A model generated the notes under the pieces. That model was not told the DNA's origin. It ran no database searches and was given only the letters and a program-made list of their open reading frames with translations. The position numbers were made by a program, and so were the translations under genes. This document shows, one piece after another, positions 1-8,319 of a stretch of 64,000 nt of DNA. The stretch comes from Mycolicibacterium moriokaense (GTDB lineage: Bacteria > Actinomycetota > Actinomycetes > Mycobacteriales > Mycobacteriaceae). The first letter of the stretch is position 1, and every line of letters begins with the position of its first letter. Where the stretch lies: positions 82,496-146,495 of the forward strand of contig NZ_QJJU01000015.1 of the NCBI RefSeq assembly GCF_003201655.1, given 5' to 3'.

Positions 1-681
1 GCCCCCGACGCTGCGCTTGTCGATCTCGACCTGATGCAGATGTGCGGCCGGATGCGTGAACCCCTGCGGCGACCCCCAGTTGTGCTGCCAGAAGTAGGAG
101 CCCAGCCCATCCCGCAGGGCCCAGTCGATGGTCCTGGCGTTGCCGTACACACCGACGCGCTGATGGCCGAGCACCGCTTCCCACCCGCGCAGATAGGGCG
201 CCACCTGGCCCGTGTACTGCTCGTAGCTGGGGTTGTCGTCGATCGACGCGTATATCGGCGCGCCGTACGATCCGCCGGCCGCGACGTGCAACTGCCAGCC
301 CCTCTTGGCGTGTGCGACGCCCGCGTTCTGCCCGCCGAGCCAGTCCGCGTTGTCCTGCTTGCCGTACTGGTAGCAGGACACGATCTTCAGTCCGTTGTGG
401 TAGAGGTCGCGCGCCTCGGGGAGCTGGATCGGCTTGCCAAGCATCCAGGCACCGCCGGGCCGCCGATCAGAGACGTACCGGATCGCTCCCTGCGCGCCCG
501 ACGCCCGCAGATCGTCCGCCGTGATCACCCCGGCCGCATAGTCGAGGAGGATCCCCAATGGCGCCGCGGCCGCCTGCGGTGCAGCCAGCGCCGACGACAC
601 CGCCTGCAGGCCTGCGCCGAGACCGAGCACGGCGGGCGCGGCAGCGGCGTATTTGAGCACGTCGCGCCGGGATACTCCCAC
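1..681 (-). CDS. DUF1906 (Rv2525c-like) Tat-exported protein, C-terminus cut by window
   Basis: Translating the minus strand from GTG at 681 gives 227 codons without a stop up to the window edge. The N-terminus has a twin-arginine motif (SRRDVLK, residues 4-10) followed by an Ala/Gly/Leu-rich hydrophobic segment, so the protein is probably exported folded by Tat. The mature part contains YVSDRRPGGAWMLGKP, CYQYG, IYASIDDNPSYEQY and WQHNWGSP, which I recognise as the glycoside-hydrolase-like DUF1906 domain of M. tuberculosis Rv2525c, a cell-envelope protein of unsettled function. Only about 15-20 C-terminal residues should be missing. A TGA lies nine codons upstream in frame, so no much longer start is possible. 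Confidence 0.88.
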   Translation of the reverse strand, partial: MGVSRRDVLKYAAAAPAVLGLGAGLQAVSSALAAPQAAAAPLGILLDYAAGVITADDLRASGAQGAIRYVSDRRPGGAWMLGKPIQLPEARDLYHNGLKIVSCYQYGKQDNADWLGGQNAGVAHAKRGWQLHVAAGGSYGAPIYASIDDNPSYEQYTGQVAPYLRGWEAVLGHQRVGVYGNARTIDWALRDGLGSYFWQHNWGSPQGFTHPAAHLHQVEIDKRSVGG

Positions 682-786
682 GTGCCACAGGGTACGACAG
701 ACACCTCAACTTTCACGCCAACGCCACTGGTCACATCTGCATCAAGATTCACACTGTTCCAGGCGCGACGACTATGTATTGAGGGG

Positions 787-1896
787 ATGAATCGGTCAAT
801 CGCGTGCGCGCTCGTGGTGTCTGCGCTGGTGGTCGGCACCACGACAGCAAGCGGATACCTGAACGAGCAGAAGCCGATGCTCGCCGCCACGCCGCCGATG
901 GGCTGGAGCAGTTGGAACGCGCTGGGCTGCGCCGTCGATGAGAAAGCTGTCCGCGGGAATGCCGACGCGATGGTGGCCTCCGGAATGGCCGCGGTGGGCT
1001 ACACCTACGTCGACATCGATGACTGCTGGATGGCGCCTCAGCGCGACGCTGACGGGCGGTTGCAGGCCGACCCTATGCGCTTCCCCAGCGGCATCAAGGC
1101 GATCGCGGACTATGTGCACGGCAAGGGGCTCAAGCTCGGCATCTACTCGTCGGCAGGCGTCGCAACGTGCGAAAACCTGCCAGGCAGTCTCGACCACGAG
1201 AAAACCGACGCGAAGACGTTCGCGTCCTGGGGAGTTGATCTACTCAAATACGACGACTGCTACGGCGAGGGCCGACCCGCGGTCGAGCGGTTCACCACGA
1301 TGGGCAGGGCGTTGGAGGCCAGCGGCCGAGACATCCTGTACTCGGTCTGTGCGTGGAGCGAAGTGCAACCGTGGCGTTGGGCGGCTGCCACCGGCGCGCA
1401 CTATTGGCGCACATTCAGCGACATCACCGACTCATGGGACGCCGTCGTCGCCATCGCCGACCAGCAAGCAGGCCTGGGACCGTATTCACGGCCGAACGGC
1501 TGGAACGACCCCGACATGCTCGAGGTCGGCAACGGCGGAATGACCTCCGACGAGTATCGCGCGCACATCAGCCTGTGGGCGTTGCTCAACGCGCCGCTGA
1601 TGGCAGGCAATGACCTGCGCCGGATGGATGCCACCCCGCATGACCTGCTGACCAACCGCGAGATGATCGCGGTCGACCAGGACTGGGGCGGGACGCAGGG
1701 CCGCGAGGTAGCTGAAGAGGGGGACCTCCAGGTGTGGGCGAAGCCCATGTCGTCCGGCGCAGCCGCAGTGGTGCTGTTGAACCGCGGCACGGATGCCGGG
1801 CAGGCGTATACGACCGCCGCGGATCTGGGCCTGCCCCGGGCGAGCGCGTGGGTTCCGCCGCACGCCGCGAAGATGTTGATCGTGGCGCCCCACTGA
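787..1896 (+). CDS. secreted GH27 family alpha-galactosidase
   Basis: This 369-residue protein begins with a Sec signal peptide (hydrophobic residues 5-19, then ASG). The mature part is a GH27 (melibiase) TIM barrel: PPMGWSSWN at 37-44, VDIDDCW around 76-81, the nucleophile Asp156 in LKYDDC, the acid/base Asp212 in RTFSD (aligned with human alpha-galactosidase A Asp231), and WNDPDM. It should hydrolyse terminal alpha-galactosides outside the cell. The purine-rich GAGGGG directly abuts the ATG, so it is badly spaced as a ribosome binding site. The reading frame stays open far upstream, but that part is GC-rich shadow antisense to the DUF1906 gene. GH27 enzymes are not a mycobacterial core function, so the gene may have been acquired. 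Confidence 0.9.
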   Translation: MNRSIACALVVSALVVGTTTASGYLNEQKPMLAATPPMGWSSWNALGCAVDEKAVRGNADAMVASGMAAVGYTYVDIDDCWMAPQRDADGRLQADPMRFPSGIKAIADYVHGKGLKLGIYSSAGVATCENLPGSLDHEKTDAKTFASWGVDLLKYDDCYGEGRPAVERFTTMGRALEASGRDILYSVCAWSEVQPWRWAAATGAHYWRTFSDITDSWDAVVAIADQQAGLGPYSRPNGWNDPDMLEVGNGGMTSDEYRAHISLWALLNAPLMAGNDLRRMDATPHDLLTNREMIAVDQDWGGTQGREVAEEGDLQVWAKPMSSGAAAVVLLNRGTDAGQAYTTAADLGLPRASAWVPPHAAKMLIVAPH

Positions 1897-1992
1897 CGCG
1901 CAGCCATATGCGAAACCAGTGGTCAAATCGCCCCAAGATCACGATATCCGCGATGAAGCTGCGCCATCACCGCGGAATTCCTACGATGAGCC

Positions 1993-3087
1993 ATGCCCTC
2001 TGGGACGGTCAGGCCGCAGTCGGACACGAATGTCGCTGCGCCGGTTGACGATCCACAGATCGAGCTGGTCGGCGTCCGCAAGGTGTATAGCGATAGCCAT
2101 AACGGGACCGTTGCCGTCGAGGGTGCCGACCTGACGGTCGGAGACGGCGAGCTGTTCGCCATCCTCGGCCCGTCGGGTTCTGGTAAGACGACGGTGCTGC
2201 GGATGATCGCGGGGTTCGAGCAGCCCACCGCGGGGGTGATCAGGCTCGCCGGCGTCGACGTGACCGCGTTGCCCGCGCGCCACCGCGACGTCAACACCGT
2301 CTTCCAGGAGTACGCGTTGTTCCCGCACATGACGGTGGCGCAGAACGTCGATTACGGGCTGAAGGTCAAGGGAGTGCCCAAGGCCGACCGCAGGCGCAGG
2401 ACCGCCGACGCGCTCGACATGGTGCGGCTGACCGGACTGGCACCGCGGAGCCCTGCACAACTATCGGGGGGACAGCGTCAACGCGTCGCGCTGGCGCGGG
2501 CATTGGTCGGGCGGCCACGCGTGCTGCTGCTCGATGAGCCGCTCGGCGCGCTGGATCTCAAACTGCGTGAGCAGATGCAGGTAGAACTGAAAGCCATTCA
2601 GCGTGAGGTCGGCATCACCTTCGTCATCGTCACCCACGACCAGGACGAGGCGTTGACGCTGTGCGACCGGCTCGCCGTGTTCAACGACGGGCGCATCGAG
2701 CAAGTCGGCAATGCCCGCGACGTGTACGAGAACCCCGCAAACCGCTTCGTCGCCGATTTCGTCGGCACCTCCAATGTTCTGGACGGCGCCGCCGCCGAGG
2801 CATTGATGGGCCGGCCGGGCATGTTCGTCATCCGGCCGGAACGCATCGGCGTGTTCCGGCCGGGCACCGATCCGGTGGCCGGCGTCCGCACGGTGGAAGC
2901 GACGGTGTCCGAAATCATCTACGCGGGCCCCACCACGCGCATCGCTGCGGTCGCCGCGCCAGACGTCACGCTGACCGCCACGGTTCTCACCGCAAGCACC
3001 TGGCTACCACCAGACCTGCACCACGGAACACAGATCACCTTGGCCTGGCCCGAAAAGGCTGTCCACCAATTGAAATTCGAGGAGTAG
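1993..3087 (+). CDS. ABC transporter ATPase, spermidine/putrescine type (PotA-like)
   Basis: This 364-residue nucleotide-binding subunit has Walker A GPSGSGKT (59-66), a Q-loop in FQEYALFPH, signature LSGGQ (157-161), Walker B LLLDEP (Asp181, Glu182) and the H-loop VTHDQDEA. It ends in a TOBE domain, as in PotA/FbpC-type importers. It is the first gene of a four-gene operon: the binding protein starts 2 bases after its stop, followed by two permeases. The substrate class (polyamine, other organic cation or a metal chelate) is inferred from family resemblance only. Confidence 0.92.
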   Translation: MPSGTVRPQSDTNVAAPVDDPQIELVGVRKVYSDSHNGTVAVEGADLTVGDGELFAILGPSGSGKTTVLRMIAGFEQPTAGVIRLAGVDVTALPARHRDVNTVFQEYALFPHMTVAQNVDYGLKVKGVPKADRRRRTADALDMVRLTGLAPRSPAQLSGGQRQRVALARALVGRPRVLLLDEPLGALDLKLREQMQVELKAIQREVGITFVIVTHDQDEALTLCDRLAVFNDGRIEQVGNARDVYENPANRFVADFVGTSNVLDGAAAEALMGRPGMFVIRPERIGVFRPGTDPVAGVRTVEATVSEIIYAGPTTRIAAVAAPDVTLTATVLTASTWLPPDLHHGTQITLAWPEKAVHQLKFEE

Positions 3088-3089
3088 CC

Positions 3090-4280
3090 ATGACATCCAC
3101 CGCCATGCGAATCGGTCTCACGCTCACCGCATGCGCCGCCCTTGTCGTCGCGTGTTCGAGCTCGGAGAAGTCCGGCGGCACCGGCCAGACGCCGCCGAAG
3201 CTCGCTCCGCTCTCGGCGATCGGCAATGGCGAGGGCCAGTTGAACCTCATCGCGTGGGCGGGTTATGCCGAGAACGGCTCCAATGACAAGACCGTCGACT
3301 GGGTGACGCCGTTCGAACAAAAAACGGGGTGCAAGGTCAACGTGAAGATCGGCAACACCTCCGACGAGATGGTGCAGTTGATGCGCACCGGCCAATACGA
3401 CGGCGTCTCGGCGTCAGGCGATGCCACGCTGCGACTGATCTACGCGGGCGACGTGGCGCCGGTGAACACCTCGCTGGTGCCGAGCTACGCGACGATTTCG
3501 TCCTTCCTCAAAGACAAGTCGTGGAATTCGGTGAACGGGCAGATGTACGGGATTCCACACGGCTGGGGTGCCAACCTGCTGATGTACAACCTCGACGTGG
3601 TGCGTGACGCGCCGGACTCGTGGGGTGCCGTGTTCGACGACGCGGGCAAGCACAAGGGCAAGGTCACCGCCTACGACTCCCCCATCTACATCGCCGACGC
3701 CGCGCTGTATCTATCGAAGACAAAGCCGGAACTCGGCATCAAGGACCCGTACTCGCTGAAACCCGAACAACTCGACGCCGCAGTCGAATTGCTCAAGAAG
3801 CAGCGTGAGAACGTCAGCGAGTACTGGTCGGACTACACCAAAGAGGTCCAGGCGTTCGAGTCCGGAACATCCGTCATAGGCACCACCTGGCAGGTGATCG
3901 CCAACACCATCGGCACGGACAACAAGGTTCAGGTCAATACCGTGCTGCCCAAGGAAGGATCCACCGGGTGGTCGGATACCTGGATGGTCTCGGCGAAGGC
4001 GGCGCATCCGAACTGCATGTACAAGTGGATGGATTGGATCACCTCGCCCGAGGTCAATGCCCAAGTCGCCGAATACTTCGGTGAGGCGCCCGCACAGACC
4101 AAGGCGTGCGAACACACCAGCCAGAAAGACTTCTGCGACATCTACCACGCGACCGACGAAAAGTACGCAGCCCTTATCCACTACTGGACTACGCCGCAGA
4201 AGCAGTGCGTCGACGGCAGCGGTGATGGCTGCACGGCCTACAACGAGTGGGTCGACAAGTGGCAGCAGATCAAGGGCTGA
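3090..4280 (+). CDS. ABC transporter substrate-binding lipoprotein (PotD-like)
   Basis: This 396-residue protein starts at ATG 3090, preceded by GAGGAG. Its signal peptide ends in a lipobox (LVVACSS), so it should be lipid-anchored on the outer face of the membrane. The mature part resembles extracellular solute-binding proteins of the PotD/PotF class, with an LNLIAWAGYAEN N-terminal strand, IPHGWGANLLMYN in the hinge region, and GTTWQVIANT. It delivers the substrate to the two permeases just downstream. Several Cys residues near the C-terminus (CEHTSQKDFC, QCVDGSGDGC) could form disulfides. The ligand is not predictable here. Confidence 0.9.
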   Translation: MTSTAMRIGLTLTACAALVVACSSSEKSGGTGQTPPKLAPLSAIGNGEGQLNLIAWAGYAENGSNDKTVDWVTPFEQKTGCKVNVKIGNTSDEMVQLMRTGQYDGVSASGDATLRLIYAGDVAPVNTSLVPSYATISSFLKDKSWNSVNGQMYGIPHGWGANLLMYNLDVVRDAPDSWGAVFDDAGKHKGKVTAYDSPIYIADAALYLSKTKPELGIKDPYSLKPEQLDAAVELLKKQRENVSEYWSDYTKEVQAFESGTSVIGTTWQVIANTIGTDNKVQVNTVLPKEGSTGWSDTWMVSAKAAHPNCMYKWMDWITSPEVNAQVAEYFGEAPAQTKACEHTSQKDFCDIYHATDEKYAALIHYWTTPQKQCVDGSGDGCTAYNEWVDKWQQIKG

Positions 4281-4297
4281 CCCATAAGGGCCCGACG

Positions 4298-5140
4298 ATG
4301 CCGATAGCTTCAGCATCACTGGGTCGCCGCATCAGCCTTGCGTTGTTGCTGATCCCGCCGCTCGCCTGGCTGGTGGTGGCGTACCTGGGTTCGCTTGCCG
4401 TGCTGCTGGTTTCGGCATTCTGGACCACCAATGCATTCACAGGTGCGGTGGTGCGCACCTTCACGAGCGACAACGTCATGCGGGTGCTCACTGAGCCGGT
4501 GTTCCGGACGGCGACCGCGCGCACCGTCTCCGTCGCGTTGGTCGTGACGGTCTTGTGCATCGTGCTTGCGGTGCCGTTGGCGTTCTATATGGCCAAGGTC
4601 GCCTCGCCCCGGGTACGACTGGCATTGGTGGTGGCGGTGACCACGCCACTGTGGGCGAGCTACCTGGTCAAGGCCTACGCCTGGCGGGTGCTGCTCTCGC
4701 CGGAGGGTCCGATGTCGTGGGCAACGGGTTATAGCCCGGGCTACGGGCTGACCGCCACGGTCGTCACCCTGACGTATCTGTGGTTGCCCTACATGGTGAT
4801 TCCGGTGTTCGCGGGGTTCGAACGTGTCCCCGATTCGCTGATCGACGCGAGCTCCGATCTGGGCGCCTCCGATTTCGCGACGCTGCGAATGGTCGTTGCG
4901 CCGTTGGTGTTCCCCGGCATCGCGGCCGGTTCGATCTTCACCTTCTCGCTGTCGCTGGGCGACTACATCGCGGTGACGATTGTCGGCGGCAAGACCCAGA
5001 TGCTCGGCAACATCATCTACGGCCAACTCGTCACCGCCAACAATCAGCCGCTGGCCGCTGCGCTGTCGATCATTCCCCTTGTCGCGATCATCGCCTACCT
5101 GCTGGCGATGCGCCGCACCGGCGCGCTGGAGAACGTCTGA
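4298..5140 (+). CDS. ABC transporter permease (PotB-like)
   Basis: This 280-residue integral membrane protein has about six hydrophobic segments and a BPD_transp_1 domain. The coupling (EAA) loop is visible as DASSDLGASDFATLRMVVAPLVFPGI. I chose ATG 4298 because AAGGG precedes it. The open frame begins further upstream, but that start would overlap the binding-protein gene. The stop overlaps the start of the second permease (ATGA at 5137-5143 region), so the two subunits are translationally coupled and form the membrane channel. Confidence 0.9.
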   Translation: MPIASASLGRRISLALLLIPPLAWLVVAYLGSLAVLLVSAFWTTNAFTGAVVRTFTSDNVMRVLTEPVFRTATARTVSVALVVTVLCIVLAVPLAFYMAKVASPRVRLALVVAVTTPLWASYLVKAYAWRVLLSPEGPMSWATGYSPGYGLTATVVTLTYLWLPYMVIPVFAGFERVPDSLIDASSDLGASDFATLRMVVAPLVFPGIAAGSIFTFSLSLGDYIAVTIVGGKTQMLGNIIYGQLVTANNQPLAAALSIIPLVAIIAYLLAMRRTGALENV

Positions 5141-5940
5141 TGCTCTCGACTGCAGCCCGCCGAGCGGTACGGGCATGGACGGTGTTGGTCCTGGTATTCC
5201 TCTACGCCCCACTGCTCTTGGTGGTGATCAACGCCTTCAACGCATCGCGCTCGTTCGCGTTCCCACCGACCGGCTTCACCTTGAAATGGTGGGTCGCAGC
5301 GGCCAACAGCGAGGGGATGTGGAAATCGCTTGCCAATTCGGCGGTGGTCGGCATTGGCGCGACGGTGATCGCGCTCGCGCTCGGCACGATGGCCGCGTTC
5401 GCCGTGCAGCGCTATGCGTTCTTCGGCCGAAACGTCGTGAGTTTCCTTGTGGTGTTGCCGATTACGTTGCCGGGCATCGTCACCGGCATCGCACTCAACG
5501 CCACCTTCACCTCGGCGTTGGGCGTGACGCTGGGCCTGGCAACCGTGATCGTCGGCCACGCGACGTTCTGCATCGTCATCGTGTTCAACAACACCCAGGC
5601 GCGGTTGCACCGACTGGGCACCAACCTCGACGACGCGTCGGCCGACCTCGGCGCCTCACCGTGGCAGACGTTCAGGTACGTGACCTTTCCGATGATGCGC
5701 GGCGCGCTTGTGGCCGGCGCCATCCTGGCGTTCGCCCTGTCCTTCGACGAGATCGTCGTCACGACATTCACCGCGGGTCCGACGGTGCAGACCCTGCCGA
5801 TCTGGATTTTCGGAAATCTGTTCCGCCCCAATCAGGCTCCGGTGATCAACGTGGTTGCGGCCGCCCTCACACTCGTCGCGATCATCCCGGTATGGCTCGC
5901 ACAGCGGTTCGGAGGCGATCCGGCCACGACGCGGGTGTAG
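5140..5940 (+). CDS. ABC transporter permease (PotC-like)
   Basis: This is the second permease of the polyamine-type importer, 266 residues with six predicted membrane spans. The EAA loop is DASADLGASPWQTFRYVTFP. The ATG at 5140 shares its A with the stop codon of the preceding permease. An FDEIVVTTF segment typical of PotC-like proteins is present. It ends 4 bases before the convergent MerR gene, and I see no room for a terminator. Confidence 0.9.
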   Translation: MLSTAARRAVRAWTVLVLVFLYAPLLLVVINAFNASRSFAFPPTGFTLKWWVAAANSEGMWKSLANSAVVGIGATVIALALGTMAAFAVQRYAFFGRNVVSFLVVLPITLPGIVTGIALNATFTSALGVTLGLATVIVGHATFCIVIVFNNTQARLHRLGTNLDDASADLGASPWQTFRYVTFPMMRGALVAGAILAFALSFDEIVVTTFTAGPTVQTLPIWIFGNLFRPNQAPVINVVAAALTLVAIIPVWLAQRFGGDPATTRV

Positions 5941-5944
5941 GCGC

Positions 5945-6691
5945 TTATTGTGCCTTCGGGTCCCAGGCCCCGCTCAGCAGAATTCCGGCGGTGTAGTTGG
6001 AAATAGCCGCCACCATCCGCTGCTGCAGGGCCTCGTCGAGTCGGTCGGCGACGACCTTGTGACCGAGGTCGCGGTAGTCCTCCACGATCCGGCTCAGCTC
6101 GGGATACTCGTCGGGCTTCGGCACGTAGTTCGGGCCGAAGCGCGCGATGACGCACTCCTCCAATGCGTTGACGACTTCGGTTGCCAACTCATCGATGGTT
6201 TCCCGTGTCGATTCGAAGATCCGCAGAATGGCACGAACATAGAGCAGCTGTTCCGGTGTGCGGGCAATGATCTCGCCGATCGTTTGATCGACCATCACGA
6301 CTGCGCCGTCGTCCAGTTCGGCGAGGCCGTGCTCGAGTAGCTGCTGGGCCTCGTCGCAGCCTGGATCGATGTCGAGGGCGAGGGTTTTGGCGTACGCTGC
6401 GTCAACCTCGTCGGTCGGCGGGCCCAGGATTGCTTGCTGAATGCCCAAGATGTCGGCCAGATCGGCGCCCTCGCGCATGCTCGCGAAGAACTCCGCGATG
6501 TGGGCGGAGTTGAACCCCCTGCGAAGCAGTTGATTGATGGTCTTCAGCTGGGAGAGGTGGTAGTCGTCGTAGTACGCCGACCGACCGACCCGCCGCGGCG
6601 GGTCGAGCAGACCACGCTCCCGATAGGCGCGGATATTTCGGGCACTCACACCCGAGATCCGCGCCAAATCATCCAACCGGTACTCAGCCAA
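5945..6691 (-). CDS. MerR family transcriptional regulator
   Basis: The N-terminal winged-helix MerR DNA-binding domain reads YRLDDLARISGVSARNIRAYRERGLL, followed by GRSAYYDDYHLSQLKTI. The C-terminal two thirds are helical, acidic and not a recognised metal-binding domain. I place the start at TTG 6691 because GGGAGG (6699-6704) lies 7 bases upstream. An alternative GTG at 6736 would add 15 residues without a good ribosome binding site. The gene faces away from the MFS transporter across a 350-base gap, so it could regulate it, or control the convergent importer. The ligand is unknown. Confidence 0.85.
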   Translation of the reverse strand: MAEYRLDDLARISGVSARNIRAYRERGLLDPPRRVGRSAYYDDYHLSQLKTINQLLRRGFNSAHIAEFFASMREGADLADILGIQQAILGPPTDEVDAAYAKTLALDIDPGCDEAQQLLEHGLAELDDGAVVMVDQTIGEIIARTPEQLLYVRAILRIFESTRETIDELATEVVNALEECVIARFGPNYVPKPDEYPELSRIVEDYRDLGHKVVADRLDEALQQRMVAAISNYTAGILLSGAWDPKAQ

Positions 6692-7045
6692 CGCGACGCC
6701 TCCCGGTGGTGTCCGGGGTGCGCGTCGGCTTTGCACCGTGACAATTCATGCGACCACTTTAGCCGCAGGATGTCCGTTCCGAGCGAAGTCGCGAACGCTG
6801 CCGGACGATTTGCTAGCTATCCGAGCTACACACGACTATCTGGGAATATGATGTGCAGTCGTTGATCACGTCGACGCGACCCCGCAACTTCAGCCAACTC
6901 AATCCCGTCGGTTGCAGCACGCCCCACGGTGAGTGATTTCACCGGCGAGGAATTGGCATCGGCACGACCCGATGCGCGATGATGGCATCGCAATACGTCT
7001 TCTAAGACGTCAGGACAAAGTTCTTTCTTCACTGAGAGGTTCGGT
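6692..7045. other. intergenic region between merR-like and MFS genes
   Basis: This divergent spacer should hold the promoters of the MerR gene (left) and the MFS gene (right). Apart from the inverted repeat at 6995-7010 and the GAGAGG ribosome binding site at 7033-7038, I see no coding potential or RNA gene. Confidence 0.6.
6995..7010. promoter_or_regulatory. 16-bp perfect inverted repeat, candidate operator of the MFS gene
   Basis: The bases read ACGTCTT-CT-AAGACGT, a perfect 7+7 palindrome 35 bases upstream of the MFS start codon. Its position fits a repressor site overlapping a promoter. Whether the divergent MerR protein binds it is inference; MerR sites usually sit in a long 19-20 bp spacer. 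Confidence 0.5.
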
Positions 7046-8317
7046 GTGCGTCCCTGGATCGTCTGGGCCACCGGACTACTCGCATACATCGTCGCCGTTC
7101 TCGACCGCACCACCCTCGGCGTTTCAGGTCTGGAAGCCGCCGACCGCTTCGGGGCCAGCCCGGGTGTGCTGTCCACGTTCGTGGTCCTCCAGATCGTTGT
7201 GTACGCGTGCGCACAGGTGCCCGCCGGTCTGCTGCTCGACCGATTCGGCTCCAAGGCGCTGATCCTCGTCGGCGCAGGCCTGATGGCGTCGGGCCAGCTG
7301 GTCGTCGCATTTACCGAGTCGCTGCCCGCGGCGATTGCGGCGCGCGCAGTGCTCGGCCTCGGGGACGCGTTGACGTTCATCTCCGTGCTCCGACTGGTGC
7401 CTCACTGGTTTTCGGCTCGCCAGGTTCCCCTTGTGACACAACTGACCGGCATCTGCGGGCAGCTGGGTCAGGTGCTGTCGGCCATTCCGTTTTTCAGCCT
7501 GCTCACCGGTGAGGGCTGGACCGTGGCCTACGTCTCGGTGGCGGCGATCGGAGTGCTGTCGATGGTGCTGACCCTCGCGTTGGTCAAGAACACCCCGAAC
7601 GGCCGTGCGGTGCCGACGCAGACCATGTCGATCCGGGAGACGCTGGCCAGTGTCAAGACTGTGTGGCTCCGTCCGGGGACGCGGCTCGGTTTCTTCACCC
7701 ACATGGGCACCCAGTTCTCCGTCACGGTGTTCGCGTTGATGTGGGGCGTCCCGTATCTGACAGTGGCCCAGGGCCTTTCGCCGGGCGCGGCGGGCGGCCT
7801 TCTGACGATCTCGGTGGTCGCCGCCATCTCCGCTGGAATCGTGATCGGGATCTTCACGGGCCGTAAACCACACCGGCGATCACGTCTGGTGCTGGCCATC
7901 ATCGGCAGCAATGCGGTCGCCTGGACGGTGGTGCTGGCGCTGCCAGGTCAGGCACCGCTCTGGCTGCTGATCGTGCTGATCATCGTCATCTCGGTCGGCG
8001 GCCCGGGCTCGATGGTCGGCTTCGACTTCGCGCGCACGTTCAATCCGAGCGCGACGCTTGGCACCGCCCAGGGCATGGTGAACATGGGTGGCTTCGTCGC
8101 CTCGCTGTTGGTGATGCAGGCGATGGGCATGATTCTGGATGCCGCTGGGGACTTCACGTTCGAGTCGTTCCGGCTCGCGTGGACGGTGCAGTATGCGGTG
8201 TGGGTCTTGGCCGTGGTCGGAATCCTGATCACCCGCCGCAAGGCCCGCCGCCTGATGAAGGTGGAGCAAGAACGGATGCTGCTGGAGGGCTTCGACGCCC
8301 ACGCGGCACCGCACTAG
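7046..8317 (+). CDS. MFS transporter
   Basis: This 423-residue protein has about 12 hydrophobic segments. The MFS loop-2/3 signature is recognisable as GLLLDRFGSKALILVGAGLMASGQ. The start is GTG 7046 with GAGAGG 7 bases upstream. It is monocistronic and convergent with the LtrA-like gene, whose stop lies 3 bases away. The substrate is unknown; MFS proteins of this size export drugs or import small organic acids. Confidence 0.88.
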   Translation: MRPWIVWATGLLAYIVAVLDRTTLGVSGLEAADRFGASPGVLSTFVVLQIVVYACAQVPAGLLLDRFGSKALILVGAGLMASGQLVVAFTESLPAAIAARAVLGLGDALTFISVLRLVPHWFSARQVPLVTQLTGICGQLGQVLSAIPFFSLLTGEGWTVAYVSVAAIGVLSMVLTLALVKNTPNGRAVPTQTMSIRETLASVKTVWLRPGTRLGFFTHMGTQFSVTVFALMWGVPYLTVAQGLSPGAAGGLLTISVVAAISAGIVIGIFTGRKPHRRSRLVLAIIGSNAVAWTVVLALPGQAPLWLLIVLIIVISVGGPGSMVGFDFARTFNPSATLGTAQGMVNMGGFVASLLVMQAMGMILDAAGDFTFESFRLAWTVQYAVWVLAVVGILITRRKARRLMKVEQERMLLEGFDAHAAPH

Positions 8318-8319
8318 GG

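Noticed and set aside
34..786. A long open frame in phase with the GH27 gene, adding 251 residues at its N-terminus
   Set aside because: It is antisense to the clearly homologous DUF1906 gene and has shadow composition; a real signal peptide starts at 787.
5941..5944. A terminator between the convergent permease and MerR genes
   Set aside because: Only 4 bases separate the stops and no stable hairpin is evident.
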